From Sepioteuthis lessoniana (taxonomy: Eukaryota; Mollusca; Cephalopoda; Myopsida; Loliginidae), in assembly GCA_963585895.1 (NCBI GenBank), contig OY757921.1, forward strand, positions 82,984,439 through 83,048,438: a stretch of DNA of 64,000 nt, given 5' to 3'. Positions 19,906 to 30,495 of the stretch are shown here, one piece after another; position 1 is the stretch's first letter; the number at the start of each line of letters is the position of its first letter. The notes under the pieces were generated by a model that was not told the origin of the DNA, did not search any database, and saw nothing but the letters and a program-made list of their open reading frames with translations. A program made the position numbers and the translations under genes.

Positions 19906-20105
19906 CTTGCAGAAACGTTTATGGCTTAATTTAACAGCTATTGTCGTAATAGAACTCATCTAGCTTATAACCCAGAGCTGACACTTGACTTCATAAGGCA
20001 CAGGATGATTTTTGGGGATATTTTCAGGAAAAAAAGATTTTTTGTATAAGCTGTTAAATACGGTAAAAAACCAACAAAAAAATTTGAAATTGAGAAAAAA
20101 ATTGT

Positions 20106-20331
20106 CACCATGGTGTTGTGGCTAACATGTTTGACTGCAACATCATAGTAAGTGAGTTCAAACTCCAGTCATGCTATTATGTTCACTTTTGGACTAATAC
20201 CCTTGTGAAAGATATGAACCCCCTTATCCTCCCACCTATGGGTCAAATAGCTCCACTGCTGTTCTTTTACAAAGATGGCATTGGAATTAAATTACCCACA
20301 AAGGTTTATATGCCATAAAAAATAAACCAAA
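20106..20331 (+). mobile_element. SINE-2, nearly full length
   Basis: The head has box A-like 'gttgtggctaacatg' and box B-like 'gagttcaaactcc'. Then come the central 'taatacccttgtgaaagata', 'cctatgggtcaaatag', 'gctgttcttttac' and the tail 'ggtttatatgccataaa'. It is a non-coding, tRNA-derived SINE. Confidence 0.85.
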
Positions 20332-20418
20332 CTAAACACTTTTATTAAATGAATATTATATAATAAGTAAAATAGATGGTTCTTTTAATTATTCTATGCA
20401 ACTGGACGAGAGAGAGTC

Positions 20419-20625
20419 TCTATGTTGTTGTGGCTAATGTGCTGGACTGCAATATCATAGTAAGTGAGTTCAAACTCCAGTCATGCTATTATGTTCTCTT
20501 TTGGATTAATACCCTTGGGAAAGGCATGAACTGTTTTATCTTCTCAACTAGGAGTTAAATAGTCCCATTACTGTTCTTCAACAAGAATGGCTTTGGCATG
20601 AAGGTTGATATGACATTAAACCAAA
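20419..20625 (+). mobile_element. SINE-2, second adjacent copy
   Basis: Same family and orientation as the copy 300 bp upstream. Box A 'ttgtggctaatgtgctgg', box B 'gagttcaaactcc', centre 'taatacccttgggaaagg'. The body has a small deletion before the tail 'gttgatatgacattaaacc'. Confidence 0.85.
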
Positions 20626-21304
20626 AGCCATGAGAATTAAATGAATTCAAATTCAATACGTGAAGTAAATGAAAAAAGCACTAAAAAAAAAAAAAACCAT
20701 AAGACATTAAGATAAAATTGAAAATCAAAGAAAATAAAATTCAAATTTTCAAGTGAATTCTGATGAGACTTTTGCATTGTTTACAATAGTTGGGTTTCTT
20801 AGGGGCACATAACTTCTTCTCTCAGTTGATGAAAAATTATCCAGAAACTAAAAAAGGCCTGTAGTCTTCATCATTTCAAAAAATTAAAAAGGAAAAATTC
20901 CTGTATTCTTTAAAATGAATTGGAATCCTGTATAAAGCTGTATGTTTCACAGTTGAAGAGAAAAAACATTCTGTGCAGGGATTGGAGAAATAAAAATGAT
21001 TGTTGAACTCACTGAAATAAAAAGACATAACATTATTCTAAATTCTTCATTGAGATTTGATCCCCTGTTGATACCCTCTCATGTCTATAGTCAATTTTTT
21101 TTAGCTTGGTGTCTCATTATCATGTTTTTATCAAAGCTATTATTAAGTTTTTACTCTTTTATTATTCGTTTTATATCTGAAATTCTTATCTCGGTATATT
21201 ACACTTGTTTTTGAATATTCAATTTAATACATTATTATTTCTATATCATTGCACTTGTTTCAAACAAAGCATTATTAATCATTGAGATGTACTTAACCCT
21301 TTCT
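20626..21304. other. Unassigned AT-rich sequence
   Basis: No family match. The open frame at 20996-21214 is hydrophobic (F, L, I rich) but resembles AT-rich chance translation, and I assign no product. Confidence 0.4.
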
Positions 21305-21530
21305 TGACAGCAGAGCCTAGAATATACCTACTGCATCACTTCCAGAGGGGTAAATGCCCTTCCACCAAAAGGGTGTCCTGGGTATGACATAAAACTGTAT
21401 TCAGTGATCAGGCTTGAGTCCTGGACCTCTGGGGAACATGGTCAATCCTTCCAATTATTCCCTGTTTCATTCTTTCCAAGAGACATACTAACTTAAGAGT
21501 CACTTCTATGCATCAAATAGATCTGTTTAA
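21305..21530 (-). repeat. Rep-B fragment, old
   Basis: Degraded conserved block in reverse: 'gtgtcctgggtatgacataa', 'ctctggggaacatgg' and 'catcaaatagatctg'. Confidence 0.5.
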
Positions 21531-21543
21531 AAATTATAATATT

Positions 21544-22190
21544 AGCTGGTTGGGTTTTATGGCATATAAACGTTTGTAGGTTATTTAAGGTCAAATCAAT
21601 TTATATGTAAATAGTCAGTTCTATTTCAAACAATTCAGTTTAGCATGAAGTCACAGTTTAATTGTCAAAAACATTTCTTTTTCAAGCTATTCAGTTTATT
21701 CAAACAGTTCTAATTCAGCCAATTCAATTTAGTACAAGTATAGATTTTGTTTACACACAGTTAAATGTCAAAACAGTTCTTTATTAACCAATTTAGTTTA
21801 GCATAAGTAGAGTTTTAGTGTCAAAAACAGTTCCATTTCAAACAATTCAGTTTAGTGTAAGTACACAGTTTAATTGTCAAAAACATTTCTATTTTAAGCT
21901 ATTCAGTCGAGTCAAACAATTCAGTTTAGCATAAGCATGCTGTTAGTTCTATTTAACCCATAAATATGGCCCTATCAGGTGCTACCACACCAGGCCAGAG
22001 TGGACCTGGGAGTGATGGCAATGAAGGGGTGCTCTGCATTCTCCAAAGCCCCAGCATCACTGGAACCTCACCATCAGCTTGTTTAGTGTCATATCAGGAC
22101 ACTCATTAGAGGTGGGGGGTCTTACCCCTCTGCAGAGGTGCAGTTGGTGTATTCTACAGCCCCAGCTGACTGGGCAAGCTAAATGTTCTT
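21544..22190 (+). repeat. Rep-B copy, complete
   Basis: Starts 'ggttgggttttatggcata'. It has six or more internal 'caattcagtttagca' units and the conserved block with 'ggccagagtggacctggg', 'ttgtttagtgtcatatc' and 'attctacagccccagctgac'. Confidence 0.87.
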
Positions 22191-23337
22191 ACTTGTTCTG
22201 TCTTTCAAATACATTTTGAGTTTTTTTTTACTCCTCGATATAACCAACTTTCCTTGATTTTTTAAAGTCTTCATTCACTTTTTACGTTTTTTCTTCTTTC
22301 ACTTGTTTCTTCTAACATTTTCTTAATTTTTTTCTTTCTCCATTATCCTGTTTTGCCAAAACTGAATATATAATAACAAACAATGAAAGTATTGATACTC
22401 CCACTGCCAATGTCCCCCTGACACACTTCCCTGCTTTTTAACACTTGACTTATTTCCCAATTTTTCTTTCATCTTTATTATTGTACCAACTTATTTCTTT
22501 TTACCTGTTCATCCTATAGTCGATCCATTTATCATTTGGCCGACAGCCATCATAAGGTAGACCCCTGCCCCCCAGGCAGTATGCCACTAGCAGACTTAAA
22601 ACTGAAAACGTGCCTTGAATTTTGGACATACAAACATAAAAATTTGCAAATAACTCCAACACAGTTCAAACAGCCAGCAACTTGCCCCATTGGCCTGGAC
22701 CCATTGTTTCTTTTTCCATTCCCATGATGCTTCATTTTTTTTGTTTCCATTTCCATCTCTTTCTTTTTCTCCAGACAAATCAAATAAAGACAAGTCTTTT
22801 GTGTTCAATATTATGACCAACCTACGTTGTTCGCAGCAGCTCCACTAAAATTAAGTCACGATTTATTTTTAGAAAGCCTTGTCTGACACAAGACAATGAG
22901 GAAATAATTGTACTGAGATGAACTTTTGAACACTACAGACACAAGTGAATGCCATGATACCTTTCTAAATGAAATCACAAGAACAAAGACCTGTATATAA
23001 AAAGGCTTATTCTGTCTTGAATAATTTTCTAAGTTTTTCTCTTAATGGCCCAGTTATCTCCAATGAATGTATAAATAAATAAGTAAAAAGGCTAAGATCA
23101 ATGTGTGAAAGGTATTAGATATTAGGTAAAAAATTAATTTCTAATTTTTTTGAGGCTAAAGATAATACAAGGCTTGCCTTTCCCATTTTGTGAGGAGACA
23201 ATGCAGATGAGATTATATTATATATTTAAAATACTGTATTCTTAGTCTTGCCAATCGAGAAAAATAATATGAGATTTTAAATCAATAATTTTTTCCATTG
23301 CATTTAAAACAAAAAGCATAGGTTATATTCTTGAAAT
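22191..23337. other. Unassigned sequence
   Basis: About 1.1 kb without recognisable repeats. Overlapping frames at 22536-22820 on both strands were inspected. The plus-strand one (MADSHHKVDPCPPGSMPLA start) shows no domain I know. A host exon cannot be excluded but nothing supports one. Confidence 0.35.
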
Positions 23338-23945
23338 ATGGTTTAGTTTGGTTTGGTTTGGTTTTATGATATATTAACCACTGTAGGTTATTTAATGCCA
23401 AATCCTCTTTATACATGGATATCATATATGGAGGATTTGGTTTGGTTTGGTTTGGTTTTATGGTATATTAACCATTGTAGGTTACTCAATGCCAAATCCT
23501 CTTTATACATGTATATCAAATATATATGATCTATGATAACATTTTTAAATAAATTGAAGCTCATTCTTTTGTGCACAGTTAAGTGTTGCTATCACTAACA
23601 ATTCAATTAAACATTACTCATTTGTTTACACACAGTTAAATGATCAAGCAGTTCCATTTCAAGCAATTCAGTTTAGCATTGGTCATTTGTCTGCACTCAG
23701 TTTAAATTTTAAATACTTATATTTGATCCACTTGTATTTGACCCTATCAGGTGCAATCACTCTGAGTTAGAGTGGACCTGGGAGTGATGGCACTGCAGGG
23801 GTACTCCACATTTCCCAAAACTCCAGCATTACTGGAACCTCACCATCAGATTGTTTAATGTCATATCCAGAACACTTGTTAGTAAAGTCTTACCCCTCTG
23901 CAGAGATGCAGTCGGTGTATTCTACATCCCCAGTCGACTTTTTGA
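23338..23945 (+). repeat. Rep-B copy with duplicated start
   Basis: The first part is present twice (taggtta at 23384 and 23478, 94 bp apart), like the triplicated start at 13.6 kb. Then come internal units and the conserved block ending 'attctacatccccagtcgac'. Confidence 0.85.
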
Positions 23946-24217
23946 TGATTTTACCCAGTAGATAAACTGTTCGTTACATCACTGGAGTCATCAGGAGTAT
24001 CATCAGTGAAAAACGAAACAAAACAAGGAATAAGAGTTTATTCTCCACCTCTCTTGTATAATAGACTTGATACGAGTCAAAGAAAAGATCTACTAAAACA
24101 ACTATCAACAAAAATACAAAGATTTAATTGCCCAAACAATTTCTGGTGTGATGCTACCACATTATCCAAATAAATTACTATAAGACACCAATAATAAAAG
24201 ACATTACATTTTTTGGA

Positions 24218-24506
24218 GGTGCCCGTGGTGTAATGGTTATCGTCGCAGGAATTGGACACGGCGACACGACTTCAAATCCTGGACTGATTGCATTTCACAT
24301 AGCACTAATACCCTTGGGAAAGGTATGAATCTAATTATTCTCCCTCCAACTATGGGTAAATAGTAGGGCAGACTGGGTTCTTCAGCCTTGGTGAGGCAAC
24401 TAGTCTAGGAGAAGGAAAACTCTGAATTCAAAACCTGTTAAACTCCGCTGAAAAAAAATTGACCTTGTGTCATATCCTGCCCGAGCGGAGGGGTTGGGTA
24501 AATATG
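24218..24506 (+). mobile_element. SINE-1 inserted in the satellite array
   Basis: Full-length copy with canonical box A (tggtgtaatggttatcg) and box B (cttcaaatcctgg). The 16-bp flanks 24194-24209 and 24507-24522 ('ataaaag.cattacat', one mismatch) are array sequence, so the SINE arrived after the array formed. Confidence 0.92.
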
Positions 24507-24653
24507 ATAAAAGTCATTACATAGATATATATATATCAAAAAATCTTACTAATTAGATACCTATTATAAAAGACATTATCATTTAGATGCATGTATTAAA
24601 AGACATCACGATTTAGATACCTATATTAAAAGACATTACTATTTAGATACATG

Positions 24654-24779
24654 TGGGTGCCTCAGGTAGCGTAATGTTTGGCAATGTAGATTAGCAAACC
24701 TTCATGAGTGAGTGCAAATCTCATTGGGTGCCCTATTGACACGGCTTTGTGTCACATCTAAGCAAAAAGCTTAGTAGAA
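24654..24779 (+). mobile_element. SINE-4 copy
   Basis: A short tRNA-derived unit: head 'gtgcctcaggtagcgtaatg', box B-like 'gagtgcaaatctcattgg', then 'cacggctttgtgtcacatc' and 'aagcttagtagaa'. Three relatives lie at 26031, 28262 and 53776. Confidence 0.65.
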
Positions 24780-25350
24780 TACTATTATTTAGATATATCA
24801 AAAACATTACTATTTAGATACCTATAATAAAAAAAAACATTAATATTTAGATACATGTATCAAAAGACATTACTATTAAGATATGTATATTAAAAGACAT
24901 GACTGTTTAGAATCTTATATGAAAAGATATTAATACTTAAATACAGGTATCAAAACGCATTACTATTTAGATACCTATATTAAAAGAAATCACTATTAAA
25001 AGACATTACTATTTAGAATCTTATATGAAAAGACATTAATATCAAAATGCATTACTATTTAGATACCTATATTAAAAGAAATCACTATTAAAAGACATTA
25101 CTATTTAGAATCTTATATGAAAAGACATTAATATCAAAACGCATTACTATTTAGATACCTATATTAAAAGAAATCACTATTAAAAGACATTACTATTTAG
25201 AATCTTATATGAAAAGACATTAATATCAAAATGCATTACTATTTAGATACCTATATTAAAAGAAATCACTATTAAAAGACATTACTATTTAGAATCTTAT
25301 ATGAAAAGACATTAATATCAAAATGCATTACTATTTAGATACTTATATTA

Positions 25351-26030
25351 AAAGAATCTTGTGTCTCAACTGATGAAGAGTCAAGGAATACAGAGATGTT
25401 GCAAAGGGATCTTAATAAAGCATTTCCACTATTTAAAAGAAAAAATTACTTCAAGTTCAAATTGAACAGTTTTAGCCTTGAGTACAATATAGTTGTTACA
25501 TTTGAATATAAATTCTATACACTAAATATAACTACTATATTAGAACAGAGGTATTTTGTAATTATTTAGTGACATAATAATGTTACTTGAAGAAGAAAAC
25601 CATAACATATCAAGTTGAAACAAATAAAATCCTTCTAATAATATGATTCAGATGAATAGATTTCTTGCTGAAATGATAAAACCAATCTTTAAAAATTTCA
25701 AATGTATTTTATTCCCTGTTTTTTAAAGAATATATTTTTTTGTATTTCAGTTTGAATGCTATTTTTTTTTTCTGTTTATTATAATATCATATGATGGAAA
25801 TTTAATAGTAGAACATGAACACATTTGTCAATTTACTTGATTCAGTGATGAATACAAATTACAACTTGAATATTATCCAGTGGAAATTTCAGATAAAAAT
25901 ACAGCTAATAACAGGCTGCAGACTTATTGATCTACAATCATGTATGTGTGTCTGTGTGTATATATAGAAGATGAACTGTCATTCAGTTGAATAAAATTTG
26001 CGCTATACAATACTGTATATTACAGCTTGG
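25351..26030. other. Unassigned AT-rich sequence
   Basis: No gene, tandem repeat or family member recognised. Confidence 0.4.
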
Positions 26031-26155
26031 GCCTCTTGGATGGTGTAATGATCAGTAAGCAAGACTAACAATCCTAGACAAGTGAGTCTGAGTCTTATTA
26101 GATGCTCCATTCATATGGCCTTGAGCCACAGCTATGAAAAACATTCAGTAAATTA
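26031..26155 (+). mobile_element. SINE-4 copy
   Basis: Head 'ggatggtgtaatgatcag' (box A-like), box B-like 'gtgagtctgagtcttattag', then 'atggccttgagccacagc'. Body length is similar to the copy at 24.65 kb. Confidence 0.65.
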
Positions 26156-26179
26156 GTACTGTATATTACAGCTAGATTT

Positions 26180-26760
26180 ATGTTTGGTTTGGTTTGTTGG
26201 GTTTTATGGCATATTAACCTTTGTAGGTTATTTAACGCCAAATCCATTTTTATGTAAATTATCAGTTCTATGGAAAACAATTCAGTTTAGCATAAGTATA
26301 CAGTTTAATTGTCAAAACATTTCTATTTCAAACTATTCAAGCAGTTATATGCAACAATTCAGTTAAGTGTAAATACAGTTTTAATGTCGAAAAACAGTTC
26401 TATTTGAAATAATTCAGTTAAGCATAAGCACGCAGTTTAAATGTAACTACGGTTTGATTGTCAAAAACATTTCTATTTCAAGCTATTCAGTTTACTCAAA
26501 CAATTCATTTTAGCATAAGTATGCTGTTAGTTCTATTTAATCCATAGATAGGGCCCTATCCGGTGTTACCACTCCGGGCCAGAGTGGACCTGGGAGCAAG
26601 GGCAATGAAGGGGTACTCCGCATCCCCCAAAGTTCCAGCACTGCTGGAACCTCACTATCAGATTGTTTAGTGTCATATCCAGGACACTCGTTAGGGGGGG
26701 TCTTACCCTTCTGAAGAGGTGCAGTCGGTGTATTCTACAGCCCAGCCGACTCGGCAATAG
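26180..26760 (+). repeat. Rep-B copy, complete
   Basis: Starts 'ggtttggtttgttgggtttt'. It has internal units with 'caattcagtttagcataag' and the conserved block 'gggccagagtggacctggg' ending 'tctacagcccagccgac'. Confidence 0.87.
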
Positions 26761-26929
26761 ATTAATGTAAATTATATTAAATCTAAATCCTAAAAGAAAG
26801 TTTACTCATTGTTCTTTTCTTTTCAGATAGTTTAGAGAACCCAGAGTAGCAAATATCTTAAATATAGCCATAATTTACAGTCCAACTACTTTTGGCTGAC
26901 ACTATGTACGTGTGTGTGTATATATATAT

Positions 26930-27284
26930 TGTTGAGTATCACCCACCTTTTTCCACACAATGAACTCGTCCATCTGCCATATATAGCAGTAGCTATTAAT
27001 ACCAGGGCAGACCAGAAGGTGAAGAGCAGCTTCTTATAGGAATAGTATTAGAGCATTGAAGACTGGAGATCGCACTGGATCACCTTAATTGCTACCATAA
27101 TAACAGAAGCCAATACTATCGTTGGACTATATCTTTATTTTGTATTCACTAATCCTATGTTCTTGTCTACTAATAGTCTCTCACTATAGTATATACTTTT
27201 TCCTGAGAATATATCTCTATTTCCTCTCATATCATGGTTTGTCCTTTATTTAATATTACAAGCATTCACTAACCAGAACGCAAC
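26930..27284 (+). mobile_element. Possible solo LTR
   Basis: A 355-bp stretch starting TGTTGAGTATCACCC and ending near CGCAACA, with TATA-like 'ccatatatagcag' near 26978. Composition differs from its flanks. No 5-bp duplication was found and there is no clear AATAAA, so the call is tentative. Confidence 0.35.
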
Positions 27285-27285
27285 A

Positions 27286-27769
27286 TCCATAAATATATAT
27301 GTGTGTGTTTGTATGGTTTGTGTGAATATATATATATATATATATATATGAACACATATACACTCATGCAGAAGAAAATAAATTTGATTGTTATTACCTT
27401 AACAAATGTGAATCTTTCCGTATGTGCCACGGGTAACTTTCATGTCGATAATTCTTCTTTAGAAGAGGTCCGCAGAACTTGTTTCCCATGATTCTATTAT
27501 AATCAGCATATCATCGAGATTTCACTGCCCTGGATCAAAAAGAAAGAAACAAGAAAGATTTTATTATTTCTAATGAGAATCATTATTCCATTGTATACTT
27601 GGCAGGGGGAAAAAAACAGTTACTTGGATCAGTGTGCATTATACTCTGATAACTTAATAAAAAAACCAACAGATCATACAAGCAAACAAACACATAAAAA
27701 AATGCTAAACTGAGCATTATTAAGAAATGGTATCAAAAAAGATGACTGGATAAAATAAAGACACACTTG
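27286..27769. other. Unassigned sequence with a short TA run
   Basis: Contains (TA)n at 27325-27349. Nothing else recognised. Confidence 0.4.
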
Positions 27770-28250
27770 GGGTAATCGTCATAGGAAATGGACACGGTAT
27801 TCAAAGTTCAAATTTAGACTGTTTTAATTTCACATAGTGCTGATTCCCTTTGAAAAAATATGTAGGGGGTGTCCTCGTGGTGTAATGGTTAAAGCGGTTG
27901 ACTGCGGAATCGTAGTAAATGAATTTGTCCTCGAGTCGTGCTATTACGTTCACTTTCGAGCAAATACCCTTGGGAAAGGTATGAACCTCCTTATCCTCCC
28001 AGCTATGGGTTAAATAGTACCACTACTGTTCTTCTAGGAGAATGGCTTTGACATTAAATAAACTACAAAGGTTGATATGCCATTAAACAAAGAAAACAAA
28101 CTAACAAACAAAAGATATGTATACAACTATTCAACTTCCAAGCAGGCTGGTTTTGAATCTTGGTATAGCAGCTGGTTTTGAAGAATGGAATTTAAAAATT
28201 GCCCTTATGTTACATCCTACCTGAGGTGAGGAAGCTGGGTAAATACATTC
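27770..28250 (+). mobile_element. SINE-1, old copy split by SINE-2
   Basis: The left piece (27770-27864) has the head region 'gtcataggaaatggacacgg' and 'atttcacatagtgctga'. The right piece (28122-28250) has the end, 'gaatggaatttaaaaattgc' and 'gctgggtaaata'. The intervening SINE-2 is bounded by 'atatgta' at 27858-27864 and 28115-28121. Part of the SINE-1 middle is lost. Confidence 0.75.
27866..28114 (+). mobile_element. SINE-2, full length
   Basis: The best SINE-2 in the window. Box A-like 'tggtgtaatggttaaagcgg', box B-like 'tgtcctcgagtcg' (one decayed position), central 'atacccttgggaaaggtatg', 'agctatgggttaaatagtac', 'tgttcttctaggagaatgg' and tail 'aaaggttgatatgccatta'. It ends in an A-rich 'aaacaaactaacaaacaaa' stretch. 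Confidence 0.92.
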
Positions 28251-28261
28251 AAAACGGGGAC

Positions 28262-28380
28262 ATAGATACCTCATATGGTGTAATGGTTAGCAAATTAGAC
28301 CAGTGAGTTTGAGTCTCACTGGGTGTATCATACTTCTGACTTTGTACCAAAACTAAACCAAGTTAGGTAAATACCAATAC
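28262..28380 (+). mobile_element. SINE-4 copy
   Basis: 'catatggtgtaatggttagc' (box A), 'gtgagtttgagtctcactgg' (box B), then 'gactttgtaccaaaactaa'. This is the clearest tRNA-like head of the four SINE-4 copies. Confidence 0.7.
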
Positions 28381-28560
28381 AAAATGTGAGCAATAAACTA
28401 CAAACTTGAAACAGAATAACTTAACTAGTTATGTAAAAGATATCAATAACTAAAATAAATGTTGAGGGAGCAAATGAAACTGAATTGTCTTAGTTAAATT
28501 CCTTAACCATTAAGCTACTACATAAAGTAAAATGAAGGTTTTATTTACCAAATTTTAAGT

Positions 28561-29212
28561 GCCCAGTCAGCTGGGGCTGTAGAAAACACTGTCTGCTTCT
28601 CTGCAAAGGGTAAGATCTCCCCAATGAGTGTCCTGGATATAACATTAAACAATCTGATGGTAAGGTTCTAGTGATGCTGGAGCTTTGGGTAATGCAGAGT
28701 ACCCCTTCATTGCCATTGCTCCCAGGTCCACTCTGGCCTGGAGTGGTAGCACTTGATAGGGCCCTATCTATGGGTTAGATAGAACTAATTGCATACTTAT
28801 GCTAAACTGAAATGTTTGAATTAGAACTGTTTGATACTGAATAGCTTGAAGTAGAAATGCTTTGGAAAATTAAACTGTGTACTTACATTTAAACTACATG
28901 CTCTTGCTAAAAGGAATTTTCTGAAATAGAACTGTTTTTGACATTGAAACTCTATTTACACTAAACTGAATTGTTTAATATAGAACTGGTTTGACATTTA
29001 ACTGTAAACAAAATCTGTTCTTATACTAAATTGTATTGTTTGAATTAGAACTATTTGACTAAAGTGAATAGCTTGAAACAGAAATATCTTTGATAATTAA
29101 ACTGTGTACTCATGCTCAACTAAATTGTTTGAAATATAACTATTTGCATAAGAATGGATTTGGCGTTAAATAACCTACAAAGGTTGATATGCCATAAAAC
29201 CCAAGCAAACAA
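28561..29212 (-). repeat. Rep-B copy, complete
   Basis: In reverse orientation: 'cccagtcagctggggctgta', the conserved block, about seven internal units with 'aaactgaattgtttga', and the tail 'ggcgttaaataacctacaaa' then 'gttgatatgccataaaacc'. Confidence 0.87.
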
Positions 29213-29227
29213 CCAACCATCTAATTA

Positions 29228-29528
29228 TATTTAAACTGCATACTTATGCTAAACTGAATTGTTTGAAAAGGAACTATTTTTTACATTAAAACTGTACTTA
29301 CACTAAACTGAATGGTTTAATATAGAACTGTTTTGACATTTAACTGTGTGTAAATAAAATCTGTACTTAAACTAAACTGAATAGCTTGAAATAGAAATGT
29401 TTTTGACAAGAAAACTGTGCACTTATGCTTAACTGAAAATTTTGAAATAGAACTGATTATTTACATAAAAATGGATTAGGCATTAAATGACCTACAAAGG
29501 ATGATATGCCATAAAACCCAACCAACCA
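29228..29528 (-). repeat. Rep-B, second partial copy
   Basis: Internal units and the tail only, directly after the complete copy in the same orientation. The conserved block is missing. This may be a tandem partial duplication of the neighbour. Confidence 0.75.
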
Positions 29529-29544
29529 ACCAACAAAATTTTAA

Positions 29545-30026
29545 AGGCATTGACTGCTGTTGACCACATGGAAATCTGATATTTCAGATAAAATAAAATG
29601 AGAATTCTTCCAAGCAGTAGCAGTTTCAGTACTATTGTGTAGTTGCACCATCTGTACTTGGAGAAAAAGTGCAATGGGAACAACTCAAGGATGCTGCATG
29701 CTGTTTTAAAAAATCCCAGAAGCAGCACCCCATAAAATAGTAGCTGTATGGCCATTTTTTTCCCGTCTCACAAACCATCCAAGTAAGATGAATAAAACAT
29801 GTTAGCCTCTATTGGAGAAGCAAGCATGAAATCATAAGTAATGTTCTCCAGTGGACTCCTACACACGGACACACTAATGTTGGCCAATTAGCAAGGACTC
29901 ACATTCATCAGCTGTACATGGACACTGGATACCATCTTAAAGATCTATCTTGAGCAATGGTCCATAGGAATGAATGGAGAGTAAGAATTAAGGGCATCTG
30001 TACTATTGGCCAGACTTGATAATGAT
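29545..30026 (+). mobile_element. Old RTE-like LINE 3' fragment
   Basis: Aligns with the 7.3-7.7 kb and 14 kb copies through 'gtatggccat', 'ctcacaaaccatccaagtaa', 'ggacacactaatgttggcc', 'cttgagcaatgg' and a terminal 'gataatgatgg'. Many frame breaks. The minus-strand open frame at 29492-29755 is antisense and not a gene. Confidence 0.75.
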
Positions 30027-30114
30027 GGCATTCAGTTGAAAATGGTCTGTTTGATAGTTGAAACAGTTGTTTATTACCTCCCAGTGTAAGTGATCAGTAT
30101 TCAAATTGATTGAC

Positions 30115-30240
30115 TGACTTTAATTGCATACCAACCATGCTAGAGTTGTTTTATGCCTAGACGTTAGGGAATCACATTCATTGAATGTTTCTATTTATAT
30201 TTTTTGTGTAGTTGTTCTTATAGAGGTTTATTATAGTTAT
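30115..30240 (-). repeat. Repeat G, reversed copy
   Basis: 'tttatgcctagacgttaggg' and 'aatcacattcattgaatg' are the reverse complement of the repeat G block at 16.99 and 36.47 kb. Confidence 0.5.
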
Positions 30241-30339
30241 GTGATATGAAGTATTCCATCTAATGCAAATAATTTGCATGCATTTTCAAGTATTCCAATT
30301 AAATAAAAACAATTATATGAACATATATGAATAAAAGAA

Positions 30340-30495
30340 CTCCAACAAGGGGTATATTAGGAGAATGAGTTTTTTGACCTGCTTGTTCACCATGTGGTAA
30401 AAAGAATATGGCTACCATACAACTTCCTGGTAAAATTGTACCTTATGGCCAGAGAATGTCCAAGGGGCACAATTTATATGGATTAACAATTCTTC
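30340..30495 (+). repeat. Left copy of a direct repeat flanking a 1.4-kb segment
   Basis: Contains 'gaataaaagaactccaac', 'gtatatta.gagaatgagtt', 'aaaaagaatatggcta' and 'atatggatt.acaat'. The partner lies at 31932-32099. The two differ at roughly one base in seven, so the duplication is old. Confidence 0.75.

Larger units (their letters stand above)
24190..25350. repeat. AT-rich satellite array with 92-bp higher-order unit
   Basis: Short units of the form 'attactatttagatac' plus 'ctatattaaaagacatt' repeat across the region. From 24959 to 25327 they are organised in four successive 92-bp units (starts at 24959, 25051, 25143, 25235 and 25327), nearly identical. The left part is more irregular and is split by a SINE-1 (24218-24506) and a SINE-4 (24654-24779). 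No coding potential. Confidence 0.92.

Noticed and set aside
19772-20045. Complete pogo/Tigger MITE
   Set aside because: Only one end matches; no inverted partner was found within 300 bp, so only a possible terminus is reported.
22536-22820. Overlapping frames on both strands suggesting a small exon
   Set aside because: No recognisable domain, no convincing splice pattern, and frames open on both strands are expected here by chance.
24200-25350. Regular spacing in the AT-rich array considered as a CRISPR-like array
   Set aside because: Repeats are adjacent variants without unique spacers and the context is an animal genome; it is a satellite.
27866-27960. Possible functional tRNA gene (good box A and box B)
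   Set aside because: The acceptor and anticodon stems do not pair, and the sequence continues into the SINE-2 body; it is a tRNA-derived SINE head.
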